DNA of 64,000 nucleotides from Deltaproteobacteria bacterium. Its GTDB lineage: Bacteria > Myxococcota_A > Polyangia > Polyangiales > Houyiibacteriaceae. The notes beneath the pieces are model-generated. The model did not search any database. It worked only from the letters and a program-made list of their open reading frames with translations, and was not told where the DNA came from. The number at the start of each line of letters is the position of its first letter. The first letter of the stretch is position 1. Positions 7,975 to 14,840 of the stretch are shown one piece after another. Made by a program: the position numbers and the translations under genes. The stretch spans positions 62,001-126,000 of the forward strand of contig JAEPMI010000005.1 in the NCBI GenBank assembly GCA_017644045.1, read 5' to 3'.

Positions 7975-9405
7975 CTAAATCGCCTCGTGCATGCCGTGGC
8001 CGTGAATGTCGTCGATGACGAGGCGGGTGAGCAGGTCGTGGAAGTACTCGACGGCGACGCGGTCGGTGTCGGCCTCCATGTGGTGGTTGCCGATGCCCGA
8101 GTCGTCGGTGAGGTAGACGTAGGGGCTCGAGGTCATCGTGGCCATGGCGCGGAAGAGGAACTCGACCTCGCGGTCGGCGCCGCTCGCGGCCACCGGCAGG
8201 ATGCGGATGCCGCGGGCCGCGGCCTGGAGCATGGCGGTGCGGTAGTCGAACTGGGTCTGGTAGCGCTGCGGGGGCGCGTCGCTGATGACGACGAGCGTGC
8301 GGACCGCGTTGCCACCGGTCCAGCCGAGCCCGGCGATGGCCTGGTGCAGACCGGCGTTCAGATCCTCGGGGTAGTCGCCGCCGCCGCTGGCGTGAATGCC
8401 CTGCATGGCGCGGGCGAAGCCGCCGATGTCGCGGGTGAAGGCGATGCGCTGGAGCGCGGGGCTGTCGTGGCGGTCACGGTAGAAGACGGCGCCGACGCGG
8501 ACCTGGGTCTCGGGGGCCTCGGCGGTGATGCGCGCGACGATGTCGGCGATCTCGCTGTTCACGTAGCGGAGCTCGTCCTCCATGCTGCCGGTGACGTCGA
8601 TGAGGAAGCCGAGGTCCAGGACGCGAGCGCTCTGCGCCTGCACCTGGTTGAGCCGGAGCACGACGTCCTGGGAGTCGCCCTGGCCGTTCACGAAGAGCTG
8701 GGCGCGGCCCTGGCTGCCGTTGGCGCTGACCACGACGTTCGCGTTGCCGGCGACCTGGTGCATGCCGGGGAAGAAGTCCCAGACGCCGTCGGCGTGGGTG
8801 CGGCCCTGGATGCTCGAGTTGCCGATCTGAATGGAGAGCGCGGCGTCGTTCAGGGGCTGGCCGCCCGCGTCGACGACCTTGAAGCGGACCCGCCGGGTCA
8901 TGTCGAGGCCGAGGCGCTGCGCCTCGAAGGGATGACGCCCGAGGTACTGGAGGTAGTTGCCGCGCCGGTCGTGGTCACCGACGGTGGCCGCCGTCAGCGC
9001 GCGCACCGGCTGCTGGATCTGCTGGACCTCCGCAGGGGTGGGGGTCGGCGTGTCGACCGTCACCGTCACCGTGGTGGTGGTGCTGGTGGTCGTGGTCGCC
9101 CGGACGGCGCCGGTTGCGGGCTCCGCGGGGGGCGGCGGCGCCATCGCGGGGGCCTCTTCCATGGCCATCTCCCCACCGCCGGGCATGCCGCCTTCGGCGA
9201 CCCGGACCGGCGCTCCGCCGGAGTCGGCCATCGGCGCCATCGGCGCGGCCGCCCCGTCGCCGCCCGTGGCGACGCTGGTGCGGGTGTGGGTCGAGACGCT
9301 GACGTCGCCAGCCTCCGCGTGGCTCGCCGTGTCCTGGCTGAGCTGGGAGCCGGCACATCCGGCGAGGGCGAGGATCAACGAGAAAACGAGCGGCTTGCGG
9401 GACAT
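7975..9405 (-). CDS. Von Willebrand factor A (VWA) domain lipoprotein
   Basis: A 476-residue predicted lipoprotein. The start is fixed by AGGAGG eight bases upstream of the ATG, and SLILALAGC is a clean lipobox. A low-complexity region with Thr and Pro runs follows to about residue 115. Next comes a helix-rich block including RGNYLQYLGRHPFEAQRLGL, a beta-sandwich (about 160-250) with RRVRFKVVDAGGQPLND, then a VWA domain. Its MIDAS metal site is DLGFLIDVTGSMEDE, and the continuing VISDAPPQR and HASGGGDYPEDL suit the fold. VWA domains bind protein or ligand through a divalent metal. It is probably surface-exposed; the partner is unknown. It is divergent from the ECF sigma operon. Confidence 0.85.
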   Translation of the reverse strand: MSRKPLVFSLILALAGCAGSQLSQDTASHAEAGDVSVSTHTRTSVATGGDGAAAPMAPMADSGGAPVRVAEGGMPGGGEMAMEEAPAMAPPPPAEPATGAVRATTTTSTTTTVTVTVDTPTPTPAEVQQIQQPVRALTAATVGDHDRRGNYLQYLGRHPFEAQRLGLDMTRRVRFKVVDAGGQPLNDAALSIQIGNSSIQGRTHADGVWDFFPGMHQVAGNANVVVSANGSQGRAQLFVNGQGDSQDVVLRLNQVQAQSARVLDLGFLIDVTGSMEDELRYVNSEIADIVARITAEAPETQVRVGAVFYRDRHDSPALQRIAFTRDIGGFARAMQGIHASGGGDYPEDLNAGLHQAIAGLGWTGGNAVRTLVVISDAPPQRYQTQFDYRTAMLQAAARGIRILPVAASGADREVEFLFRAMATMTSSPYVYLTDDSGIGNHHMEADTDRVAVEYFHDLLTRLVIDDIHGHGMHEAI

Positions 9406-9480
9406 GGGCTGGGCCTCCTGTGGGAATCCGGGTCGAGCGCTCCGTGGCGCTTCGGGGGGACAACGAGGCCGGTCACGCGG

Positions 9481-9539
9481 GCTTACACCCCTCGGGAGAT
9501 CTTTTTCGAGGAGCCGATTTCTTCGGTCGACGTGTAAGC
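9481..9539. promoter_or_regulatory. Long inverted repeat enclosing two small hairpins in the divergent control region
   Basis: GCTTACAC (9481-9488) and GTGTAAGC (9532-9539) are perfect inverted repeats. Between them lie CTCG/CGAG arms and a CCGA-TTTCT-TCGG hairpin, so the transcript could fold as a three-way junction. It sits 76 bases before the VWA start on the minus strand and 84 bases before the sigma factor ATG on the plus strand. It may be an operator or a leader RNA. Confidence 0.4.
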
Positions 9540-9622
9540 GGGCGGGGCCCCGCGGCGTTGTCCCTCCGAGCCCCGATGCCGTGCAGACACTGCTACCCGA
9601 CCCTCGCGCCTTCTTTCCGCCC

Positions 9623-10291
9623 ATGGCGCCCCTTCGCATACCCTCGGCACGCGTCCGTCCCACCAGGGACGAGCGATCACACGTGGAAGGGGACGAGCGA
9701 CACGGCAAGGAGCGGCTGCGCTGGGAGCGAAAGCTCATCCGCCGCACCCTCGAAGGCGACGAGCGCGCCTTTGGCGAGCTCTATCGAGCGTACGCCGGGC
9801 CGATCTTCGCTCGCGTGCTGCTCCCGAAGCTCGGCAACCGACAGGCCGCCGAGGACGCCCTCGCCGAGACCTTCCGGACCGCTTTCGAGCGACTCGACCG
9901 CTTCGAGTCGCGCGACAAGAGCATCTTCTCCTGGCTGGCGCGCATCGCGTCCAACAAGGCGACCGACATGCACCGCGTGAAGCAGCGGACGTCGCGGGCG
10001 CTGACCAACTTCGAGCAGATGCTCGAGCCCCTGCAGCCGATCGGCGATGGCCCGGGCGCCGCCCTCGAAGCGGAGCAGGAGCTGAAGGCCCTGCGCGATC
10101 GGATCGCGCAGGTGATGGACCAGCTCAATCCCCGGTACCGACGCGCGATCGAGCTGCGCTTCATGGAAGAGAAGAGCCGCGAGGACTGTGCCGAGGCCAT
10201 GGAGGTCAAGATCGGCACCTTCGACGTGGTGGTCCTCCGCGCGCTGCGAGCGTTCCGGAAGGAATGGGACAAAGTGAGAGAGGCGTCATGA
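9623..10291 (+). CDS. ECF-family RNA polymerase sigma factor
   Basis: A sigma-70 family protein of 222 residues from the ATG, or 202 from an in-frame GTG at 9683; neither has a strong Shine-Dalgarno. Region 2 is GDERAFGELYRAYAGPIFAR through AEDALAETFRTAFERLDRF and SWLARIASNKATDMHR. Region 4 contains MDQLNPRYRRAIELRFMEEK and SREDCAEAMEVKIGTFDV. Regions 1.1 and 3 are absent, as in ECF sigmas, which redirect RNA polymerase on an envelope or environmental signal. It is the first gene of a four-gene overlapping operon whose second product is placed like an anti-sigma factor. Autoregulation is likely by analogy. The promoter it recognises cannot be told. Confidence 0.88.
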   Translation: MAPLRIPSARVRPTRDERSHVEGDERHGKERLRWERKLIRRTLEGDERAFGELYRAYAGPIFARVLLPKLGNRQAAEDALAETFRTAFERLDRFESRDKSIFSWLARIASNKATDMHRVKQRTSRALTNFEQMLEPLQPIGDGPGAALEAEQELKALRDRIAQVMDQLNPRYRRAIELRFMEEKSREDCAEAMEVKIGTFDVVVLRALRAFRKEWDKVREAS

Positions 10292-10779
10292 CCGAAGACG
10301 ACGACATGGACTTCGAGCCGACCGAGGAGGAGCTGCGGGAAGCCGCGGCGCTCGCTCGGGCGCTCGACCGCGGCAGCGCGGACGACGGGCTGCCGGACGA
10401 CGCGTTCGAGATCGCCGCGATGCTCCGCTTCGGAGCCGACGGCGGCGAGCTCGCGGACGACCGTTCGGACGCCATTCTCGAAGAGGCGCTCCGCACGGCT
10501 CGACCGCGTCGACCGCGCGCCGAGAAGGGCGCGTGGTGGCGCTGGCTGGTCCCGGCCGGCCTGGTCACCGCGGCCGCCGCTGCGGCGCTGATCGGTGTGC
10601 TCGCGACCACCGGCCCCGAGGTCCCGACCACGGCGGCGGTACTGCCGGAGCCGTCGAGCGCGCTCCTGCAGGCGCAGGCCGCGGCCGCGGCGGGCGACGA
10701 CCCCGCCGCGCTGGACCGCGCGATGGCGGCTCATCGCGCCGAGGTCATGCAGCGACTCGCGGAGCGGTACGAGCGATGA
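10288..10779 (+). CDS. Single-pass membrane protein in anti-sigma position
   Basis: A 163-residue protein whose ATG overlaps the sigma factor stop (ATGA), so translation is coupled. Residues 1-80 are acidic and helical (EPTEEELREAAALARAL and similar). A single transmembrane helix lies at about 84-105 (WLVPAGLVTAAAAAALIGVL), followed by a helical periplasmic part of about 55 residues. This layout is that of a membrane-anchored anti-sigma factor. The zinc-binding HxxxCxxC signature of ZAS anti-sigmas is missing, since the protein has no cysteine. The role is inferred from gene order and topology only. Confidence 0.65.
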   Translation: MTEDDDMDFEPTEEELREAAALARALDRGSADDGLPDDAFEIAAMLRFGADGGELADDRSDAILEEALRTARPRRPRAEKGAWWRWLVPAGLVTAAAAAALIGVLATTGPEVPTTAAVLPEPSSALLQAQAAAAAGDDPAALDRAMAAHRAEVMQRLAERYER

Positions 10780-11243
10780 TCGCCCTCCGCCGCTCCTGGC
10801 TCCTCGTGCTGTGGCTGCTCGCCCTGGCGGTCGTGGGCTGCGCGCCCACGCCCGAGGCGGAGTGGTTCGCGGCGGCGCAGGCAGCCCACGGAAGCGCGGA
10901 TGGGGGAGAAGGTCGCGCGGCGCTCGAAGATTTCCTGGCCCGCTCCGTCCCACCGGGCGTGCAGAGCGACGACGCACGAGTGGTCCGGCAGGACGCGGCC
11001 TATCGGCTGGCCCGGCTGATGCTCGCCGAGGGCGACTCGGAGGCCGCCGAGACGGTCGCCACGAGCGCACTGGAAGAGGGCGAGAAGGAGGACGTGTTCA
11101 CCGCAAACCTCTACGTCGTCCGCGGCCAGGCGCTCGAGGCGCTCGGGCGACCGGTGCGGGCGACGATGGACTACCACGACGCGCTCTTGATCAACGAAGT
11201 GCTGCTGGAAGCGGCGCTCGCCGAGGACGGGGACGAGGAATGA
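10776..11243 (+). CDS. Lipoprotein with TPR-like helical repeats, sigma-operon member
   Basis: A 155-residue predicted lipoprotein with lipobox AVVGC. Its ATG overlaps the previous stop (ATGA). The mature part is all-helical, with alanine-rich helix pairs (for example QDAAYRLARLMLAEGDSEAA and YVVRGQALEALGRPVRATMD) spaced like two or three TPR units. It is probably anchored on the periplasmic side of a membrane. It may act with the anti-sigma protein in sensing or may be a target of it. No named family is recognised. Confidence 0.65.
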   Translation: MIALRRSWLLVLWLLALAVVGCAPTPEAEWFAAAQAAHGSADGGEGRAALEDFLARSVPPGVQSDDARVVRQDAAYRLARLMLAEGDSEAAETVATSALEEGEKEDVFTANLYVVRGQALEALGRPVRATMDYHDALLINEVLLEAALAEDGDEE

Positions 11244-11731
11244 CGAGACGACAGGCAGCGGCGGTCATGGCCGGAGTGATGCTGGCGCTCGCCGGAATCG
11301 GGTGCGGCGGGAGCGCCTACCACGCGGAGGAGAGCTCCAGCGCGGGCGACGGCGCCGCCGTCAGCGATTCGGGTGGCGACACCGGAGGGTCGCGCGCGAC
11401 CACCAGCACGGCGACCACGGGCGCCGCGGGCGGGGAGGCACCACCGCCGCCGACCGAGCCACGGATCCCGGGCGAACCCGAGCCGATGGTCGCCGCCTCC
11501 CAAGAGTGGAACGCGATGCTCGAGGCGAACCAGGACCTGACCGCGAGCCTCGAGCTCGCGCAGCCCGACTGCGATGCCGCGGGTCAGCACATCGAGCGCC
11601 TCTGCGACCTCGCGGAGCGCATCTGCGAGATCGCCGAAGACACCGGCGACGCCGGCGCCGGCGACCGCTGCACCGACGGCACCGCCCGCTGCGAGCGCGG
11701 CCGCAGCGCCTACGCCGACGCCTGCGACTGA
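11240..11731 (+). CDS. Lipoprotein with a C-terminal Cys-rich helical domain, last gene of the sigma operon
   Basis: A 163-residue predicted lipoprotein whose ATG overlaps the previous stop. The lipobox is LAGIGC. Residues about 22-85 form a Ser/Thr/Gly/Pro-rich linker. The final 60 residues contain six cysteines in helical context (PDCDAAGQHIERLCDLAERIC and later CTDG, ARCERG, ADACD). That pattern suggests a compact disulfide-bonded helical domain. Such small Cys-rich lipoproteins recur in myxobacterial genomes. The function is unknown. Coupling to the sigma operon suggests envelope sensing. Confidence 0.65.
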   Translation: MTRRQAAAVMAGVMLALAGIGCGGSAYHAEESSSAGDGAAVSDSGGDTGGSRATTSTATTGAAGGEAPPPPTEPRIPGEPEPMVAASQEWNAMLEANQDLTASLELAQPDCDAAGQHIERLCDLAERICEIAEDTGDAGAGDRCTDGTARCERGRSAYADACD

Positions 11732-11754
11732 GCGCATCGGCTTGGGCGGTGCCC

Positions 11755-12495
11755 TCAGAACTCGTCGGGACGATCGATCCGGCGCCGCAGCTGCCTGGCA
11801 ATCCGCCGCGCGAGGACGGCGTTCTCCGGTCCCCCCAGCGCTCGCACCTGCGCGCGGGTGAGCCCTCGCTTCGCGAGGGCAATCAAATGCGCGCGTCGAA
11901 GCTTCGATTCGCGCCGTTGGGACGTGACGAGGGCGCTGAGGTCGGGAATGGCTCGCACGACCTCGGCGTCGAGGCGCGCCCGGTGGCAACGCCACAGCTC
12001 CGCAACCTCCGTTCCGACGGGGCTCGAGTGGTGCTCGAGCTCTGGCGGGTCCAACTGTCGCTCTTGGCCCTCGCCCTCCAACGTGTAGAGAAAGCGGCCG
12101 TCCTCGACCTCACTGACGAACTGGAGTCGGAAGTCCTCGAACACCGTCGTCTTGCCGTCGGTCGTCAGCGTGATGCAGGCGAGGGCGACGTAGGTGCGGC
12201 GGTCGGCACTCACGAAGAGTCGCGCGAGCTGGTGAATGCCCAAGGCGCGCAAGAAGGGCTCGGTGACATCGAAGTCGCCGAGTGGGTCGAACCCGAGGTC
12301 CTCGAGCACCCCGTCCAGGCGAACCAGCTGAGCCCGCAGACTTGAGGGGAACTCTCCCTCGTCGATCGGAACGTGCTCGGGACCCGAGCCGAGGATCCGC
12401 TTCGCCAGGTCGTCCGCGGCTTCTCGAATGCGCAACTCGTCACGGACGAGCAGGGCCGCCACTCCGCCACAGATGGCGACGAAGACCCAGTTCAT
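11755..12495 (-). CDS. Membrane-anchored protein of unknown function
   Basis: A 246-residue protein that starts with one hydrophobic helix (VFVAICGGVAALL). A cytoplasmic-looking alpha/beta region follows (about 20-165), including RRTYVALACITLTTDGKTT and VFEDFRLQFVSEVEDGRFLYT. The C-terminus is helical and basic (RRESKLRRAHLIALAKRGLT and RRIARQLRRRIDR). No family is recognised. Its stop lies 24 bases from the stop of the convergent sigma operon, with a short GGGC-GGT-GCCC hairpin between them. The start ATG has no strong Shine-Dalgarno. Confidence 0.65.
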   Translation of the reverse strand: MNWVFVAICGGVAALLVRDELRIREAADDLAKRILGSGPEHVPIDEGEFPSSLRAQLVRLDGVLEDLGFDPLGDFDVTEPFLRALGIHQLARLFVSADRRTYVALACITLTTDGKTTVFEDFRLQFVSEVEDGRFLYTLEGEGQERQLDPPELEHHSSPVGTEVAELWRCHRARLDAEVVRAIPDLSALVTSQRRESKLRRAHLIALAKRGLTRAQVRALGGPENAVLARRIARQLRRRIDRPDEF

Positions 12496-12599
12496 GTCCG
12501 GCTCGCAAATTCGGTACGTCGAGCCGACAGAGTCATCGGCCGATCTCTACCACGCTCCGAGCCGTCGCCCAGAGCCCGCGGGGCCGCCCGGCCCCTCCG

Positions 12600-13949
12600 T
12601 CAGGCGACGGAGGGGCGGGAGGGCTCGGCGGCGAGGTCGGGGCGGGGGCCCCGGACCATGCGCCGCCACATCAGCGCGGCGCTGAACGTGCACTCGACGA
12701 TGAGGGCCATCCAGCCGCCGGTGGCGCCGAGCTCCATGGCGTAGCCGAAGAGCCAGGTCAGCGGCGGCGTGAAGAGCCACGCCACGCCGATGGCCACCAC
12801 GGCCGGATAGGTCACGTCGCCGACGCCTCGGAGGATGCCGCGCGCGACGATGTTGGCCGCGTCGACGAGCTGGAAGACGATCGACAGGTAGAGCAGCGTC
12901 GCCGCGGCCTCCTGCAGCGAGGCGTCCGGAGTGAACGCCGCGGCCATCGGTCGCGCGAAGAGCACGACCACGATCGAGAAGAAGACGCCGTAGGCATAGC
13001 CCAGCTTCGCCGCCTCTCGCGCCACGGGGTGGATCTGCGCCGTGCGCCCCGCGCCGTGCGCGTGGCCAGCCATGACCGACGCCGCTTCACCGATCGCCAC
13101 CAAGGGCAGAAAGCCGAAGTGGACGACCTGCAGCGCGATCTGGTGTGCACCGAGCGCTTGCTCGCCGAGCCCTGCGAGGAGCGCGGCCAGCAACGCGAAG
13201 CTGCCGACCTCCAGCAAGAACTGGAGCGCGGTCGGGAAGCCGATGCGCCACGCCTTCCGGATCGCCTCCAGGTCGAAGGGCGCCCGGTCGCGCGACGGCC
13301 ACAGCCAGATCGCCTGCCCGCAGGCCGCGATGGCGGTCGCCCAGGCCGCACCGGGAACCCCCCAGCCGAAGCCGAAGAGGAAGAGCGCGTCGAGCCCGAT
13401 GTTCAGCGCGTTGCCGAAGAGCACGGCCCGCATCGGTCCTTGGCTGTCGCCGTAGCCGTAGCGTGCCTCACGTAGCGCGAAATAGACGAGCAGCGGCAGC
13501 GACCCGACGGCGCGGATCCGCGTGTAGGCCCGCGCTTCCAGACCGCTGGGACCCGCCGATATGCTCGGCAGGATCTCCGCGATGGCGAGGCCGGCGAGGG
13601 TGGTGAACACCGCCAAGCCTCCCGCGATCCACAACCCGGCGACCGCGAAGCGCGCTGCGTCCTCCGCGTCCCCGCGGCCAACCGCCTGCGCGACCAGCAC
13701 CTTGGCGCCTTTGGTCAGGCCCATGCCGAAACACACCACGGTGAAGAACGCCGTGGTGCCGAGCGCGACGCCCGCGAGCTCGCTGGTGCCGATGCGCCCG
13801 ACGAAGAGCGTGTCGACCAGCGACATCACCGCGTAGCTCAACGTCGAGACCGCGATGGGCCACGATAAGCGAACCAACTCGCCCCGGACCTCTTTGGGAC
13901 CGGCGCTCATCCATGCGTTCGCATGGGGTCTGTCTTCTTCGATGCTCAT
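12600..13949 (-). CDS. MATE-family multidrug/Na+ antiporter
   Basis: A 449-residue inner-membrane transporter with about twelve predicted helices in two six-helix halves. It begins with a short cytoplasmic end, then VRGELVRLSWPIAVSTLSYA. The MATE signatures are visible: LVDTLFVGRIGTSELAGVAL in the first half and LGAHQIALQVVHFGFLPLVA in the second. MATE proteins expel cationic drugs or metabolites in exchange for Na+ or H+. The start at 13949 is chosen for GGAGG about 8 bases upstream; an earlier ATG exists but lacks a site. The substrate is unknown. An intrinsic terminator lies just upstream. Confidence 0.9.
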   Translation of the reverse strand: MSIEEDRPHANAWMSAGPKEVRGELVRLSWPIAVSTLSYAVMSLVDTLFVGRIGTSELAGVALGTTAFFTVVCFGMGLTKGAKVLVAQAVGRGDAEDAARFAVAGLWIAGGLAVFTTLAGLAIAEILPSISAGPSGLEARAYTRIRAVGSLPLLVYFALREARYGYGDSQGPMRAVLFGNALNIGLDALFLFGFGWGVPGAAWATAIAACGQAIWLWPSRDRAPFDLEAIRKAWRIGFPTALQFLLEVGSFALLAALLAGLGEQALGAHQIALQVVHFGFLPLVAIGEAASVMAGHAHGAGRTAQIHPVAREAAKLGYAYGVFFSIVVVLFARPMAAAFTPDASLQEAAATLLYLSIVFQLVDAANIVARGILRGVGDVTYPAVVAIGVAWLFTPPLTWLFGYAMELGATGGWMALIVECTFSAALMWRRMVRGPRPDLAAEPSRPSVA

Positions 13950-14015
13950 CGTCCCTACCTCCGCGCCCGGACCGGATGCGTCGGGCTTTCGAGTGGGACT
14001 CGCGACGACGGAACG

Positions 14016-14046
14016 AAAAACGCCGCGAGCCAAGTGGCCGCGGCGT
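14016..14046 (-). terminator. Rho-independent terminator with U-tract (minus strand)
   Basis: On the minus strand ACGCCGCG and CGCGGCGT form a perfect 8-bp stem with an 11-base loop, followed by TTTTT. It is the clearest intrinsic terminator of the window. It lies 170 bases after the HAD gene stop and 67 bases before the MATE start. It probably ends the PHP-HAD transcript; attenuation of the MATE gene is an alternative. Confidence 0.7.
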
Positions 14047-14216
14047 CCGATCCTCAGAAGAGGGGTCTCGATTCAGAACATCGAGGACTGCCGCGGCGTG
14101 CGCACGAGCTTCCGTACGCGAGTTCGCGCGGAAGCAATCGGGCACATCTGGAGCTGGCGGCAATCCATGGGTTCGTTACCTCGGAGCAAAGAGACTTGCC
14201 TCGAACGATCGGATCG

Positions 14217-14840
14217 TCAAGGGACGGATTCGAGTTTGTCGAAACCCCGCGCCACGAGGGCCTCGCGGAGCGGCCCGGCACCTTCGAAACGAAGGGCGTC
14301 CATCCCCACCGCCCGCGCAGCGGCGACGTTCGATTCTCGGTCGTCGACGAAGAGGCAGTCCCTCGGCGCGAGATCGATGGCGCGCGCCGCGCCGAGGTAC
14401 GCCTCGGGGTCGGGTTTTCGCACGCCGGTTCGGCACGAGACGGCACCCCAATCGAGGAAGCGACCGAGCGCGAGGCGCTCTTCGATCCACTGGTACCAGT
14501 CGGGATAGTTGGAGAGCGCGTGCATCGGCAGGCCATCGGCGGCGAGCGTCGCGACCATCGCCTCCATCCCGGGCAACCACTCGTAGGCGTCTTGGATGGC
14601 CGCTTCGAAGGCCGCGTGGTCGAAGGCCCGCCCATCGGCGAAGAAGTCCCGGAGGAAGCTGGCCCCGTCGCGCTCGCCGCGCTCGAACTCCACCCAGGCG
14701 GTCGGGTGCTTCACGGCGAGCAGCTCCTCGAGGGTCATCCCGAAGAACCCCGGGATCACGTCGCGAAACGGATCCCGGACCAGCGTGTCCATCACGTCGA
14801 AGAAGATGGCACGCGGTCGGGACGCTCTCGGAGGGCTCAC
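14217..14840 (-). CDS. HAD-superfamily hydrolase (phosphatase-like)
   Basis: A 207-residue haloacid-dehalogenase-like phosphohydrolase. Motif I is IFFDVMDTL with the nucleophile Asp and the acid Asp two residues later. Motif II is HALSNYPDW (Ser), motif III is the lysine of GVRKPDPEAY, and motif IV is CLFVDDRESN. A helical cap occupies about 25-100. The substrate is unknown; the size suits small phosphorylated metabolites. The ATG overlaps the stop of the PHP lipoprotein gene by four bases, so the two are translationally coupled. Confidence 0.88.
   Translation of the reverse strand: MSPPRASRPRAIFFDVMDTLVRDPFRDVIPGFFGMTLEELLAVKHPTAWVEFERGERDGASFLRDFFADGRAFDHAAFEAAIQDAYEWLPGMEAMVATLAADGLPMHALSNYPDWYQWIEERLALGRFLDWGAVSCRTGVRKPDPEAYLGAARAIDLAPRDCLFVDDRESNVAAARAVGMDALRFEGAGPLREALVARGFDKLESVP

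Noticed and set aside
7975-9537. Long open frames on the plus strand opposite the VWA lipoprotein gene
   Set aside because: They are antisense shadows created by strong third-position G/C bias; the minus-strand frame has a ribosome-binding site, lipobox and VWA motifs.
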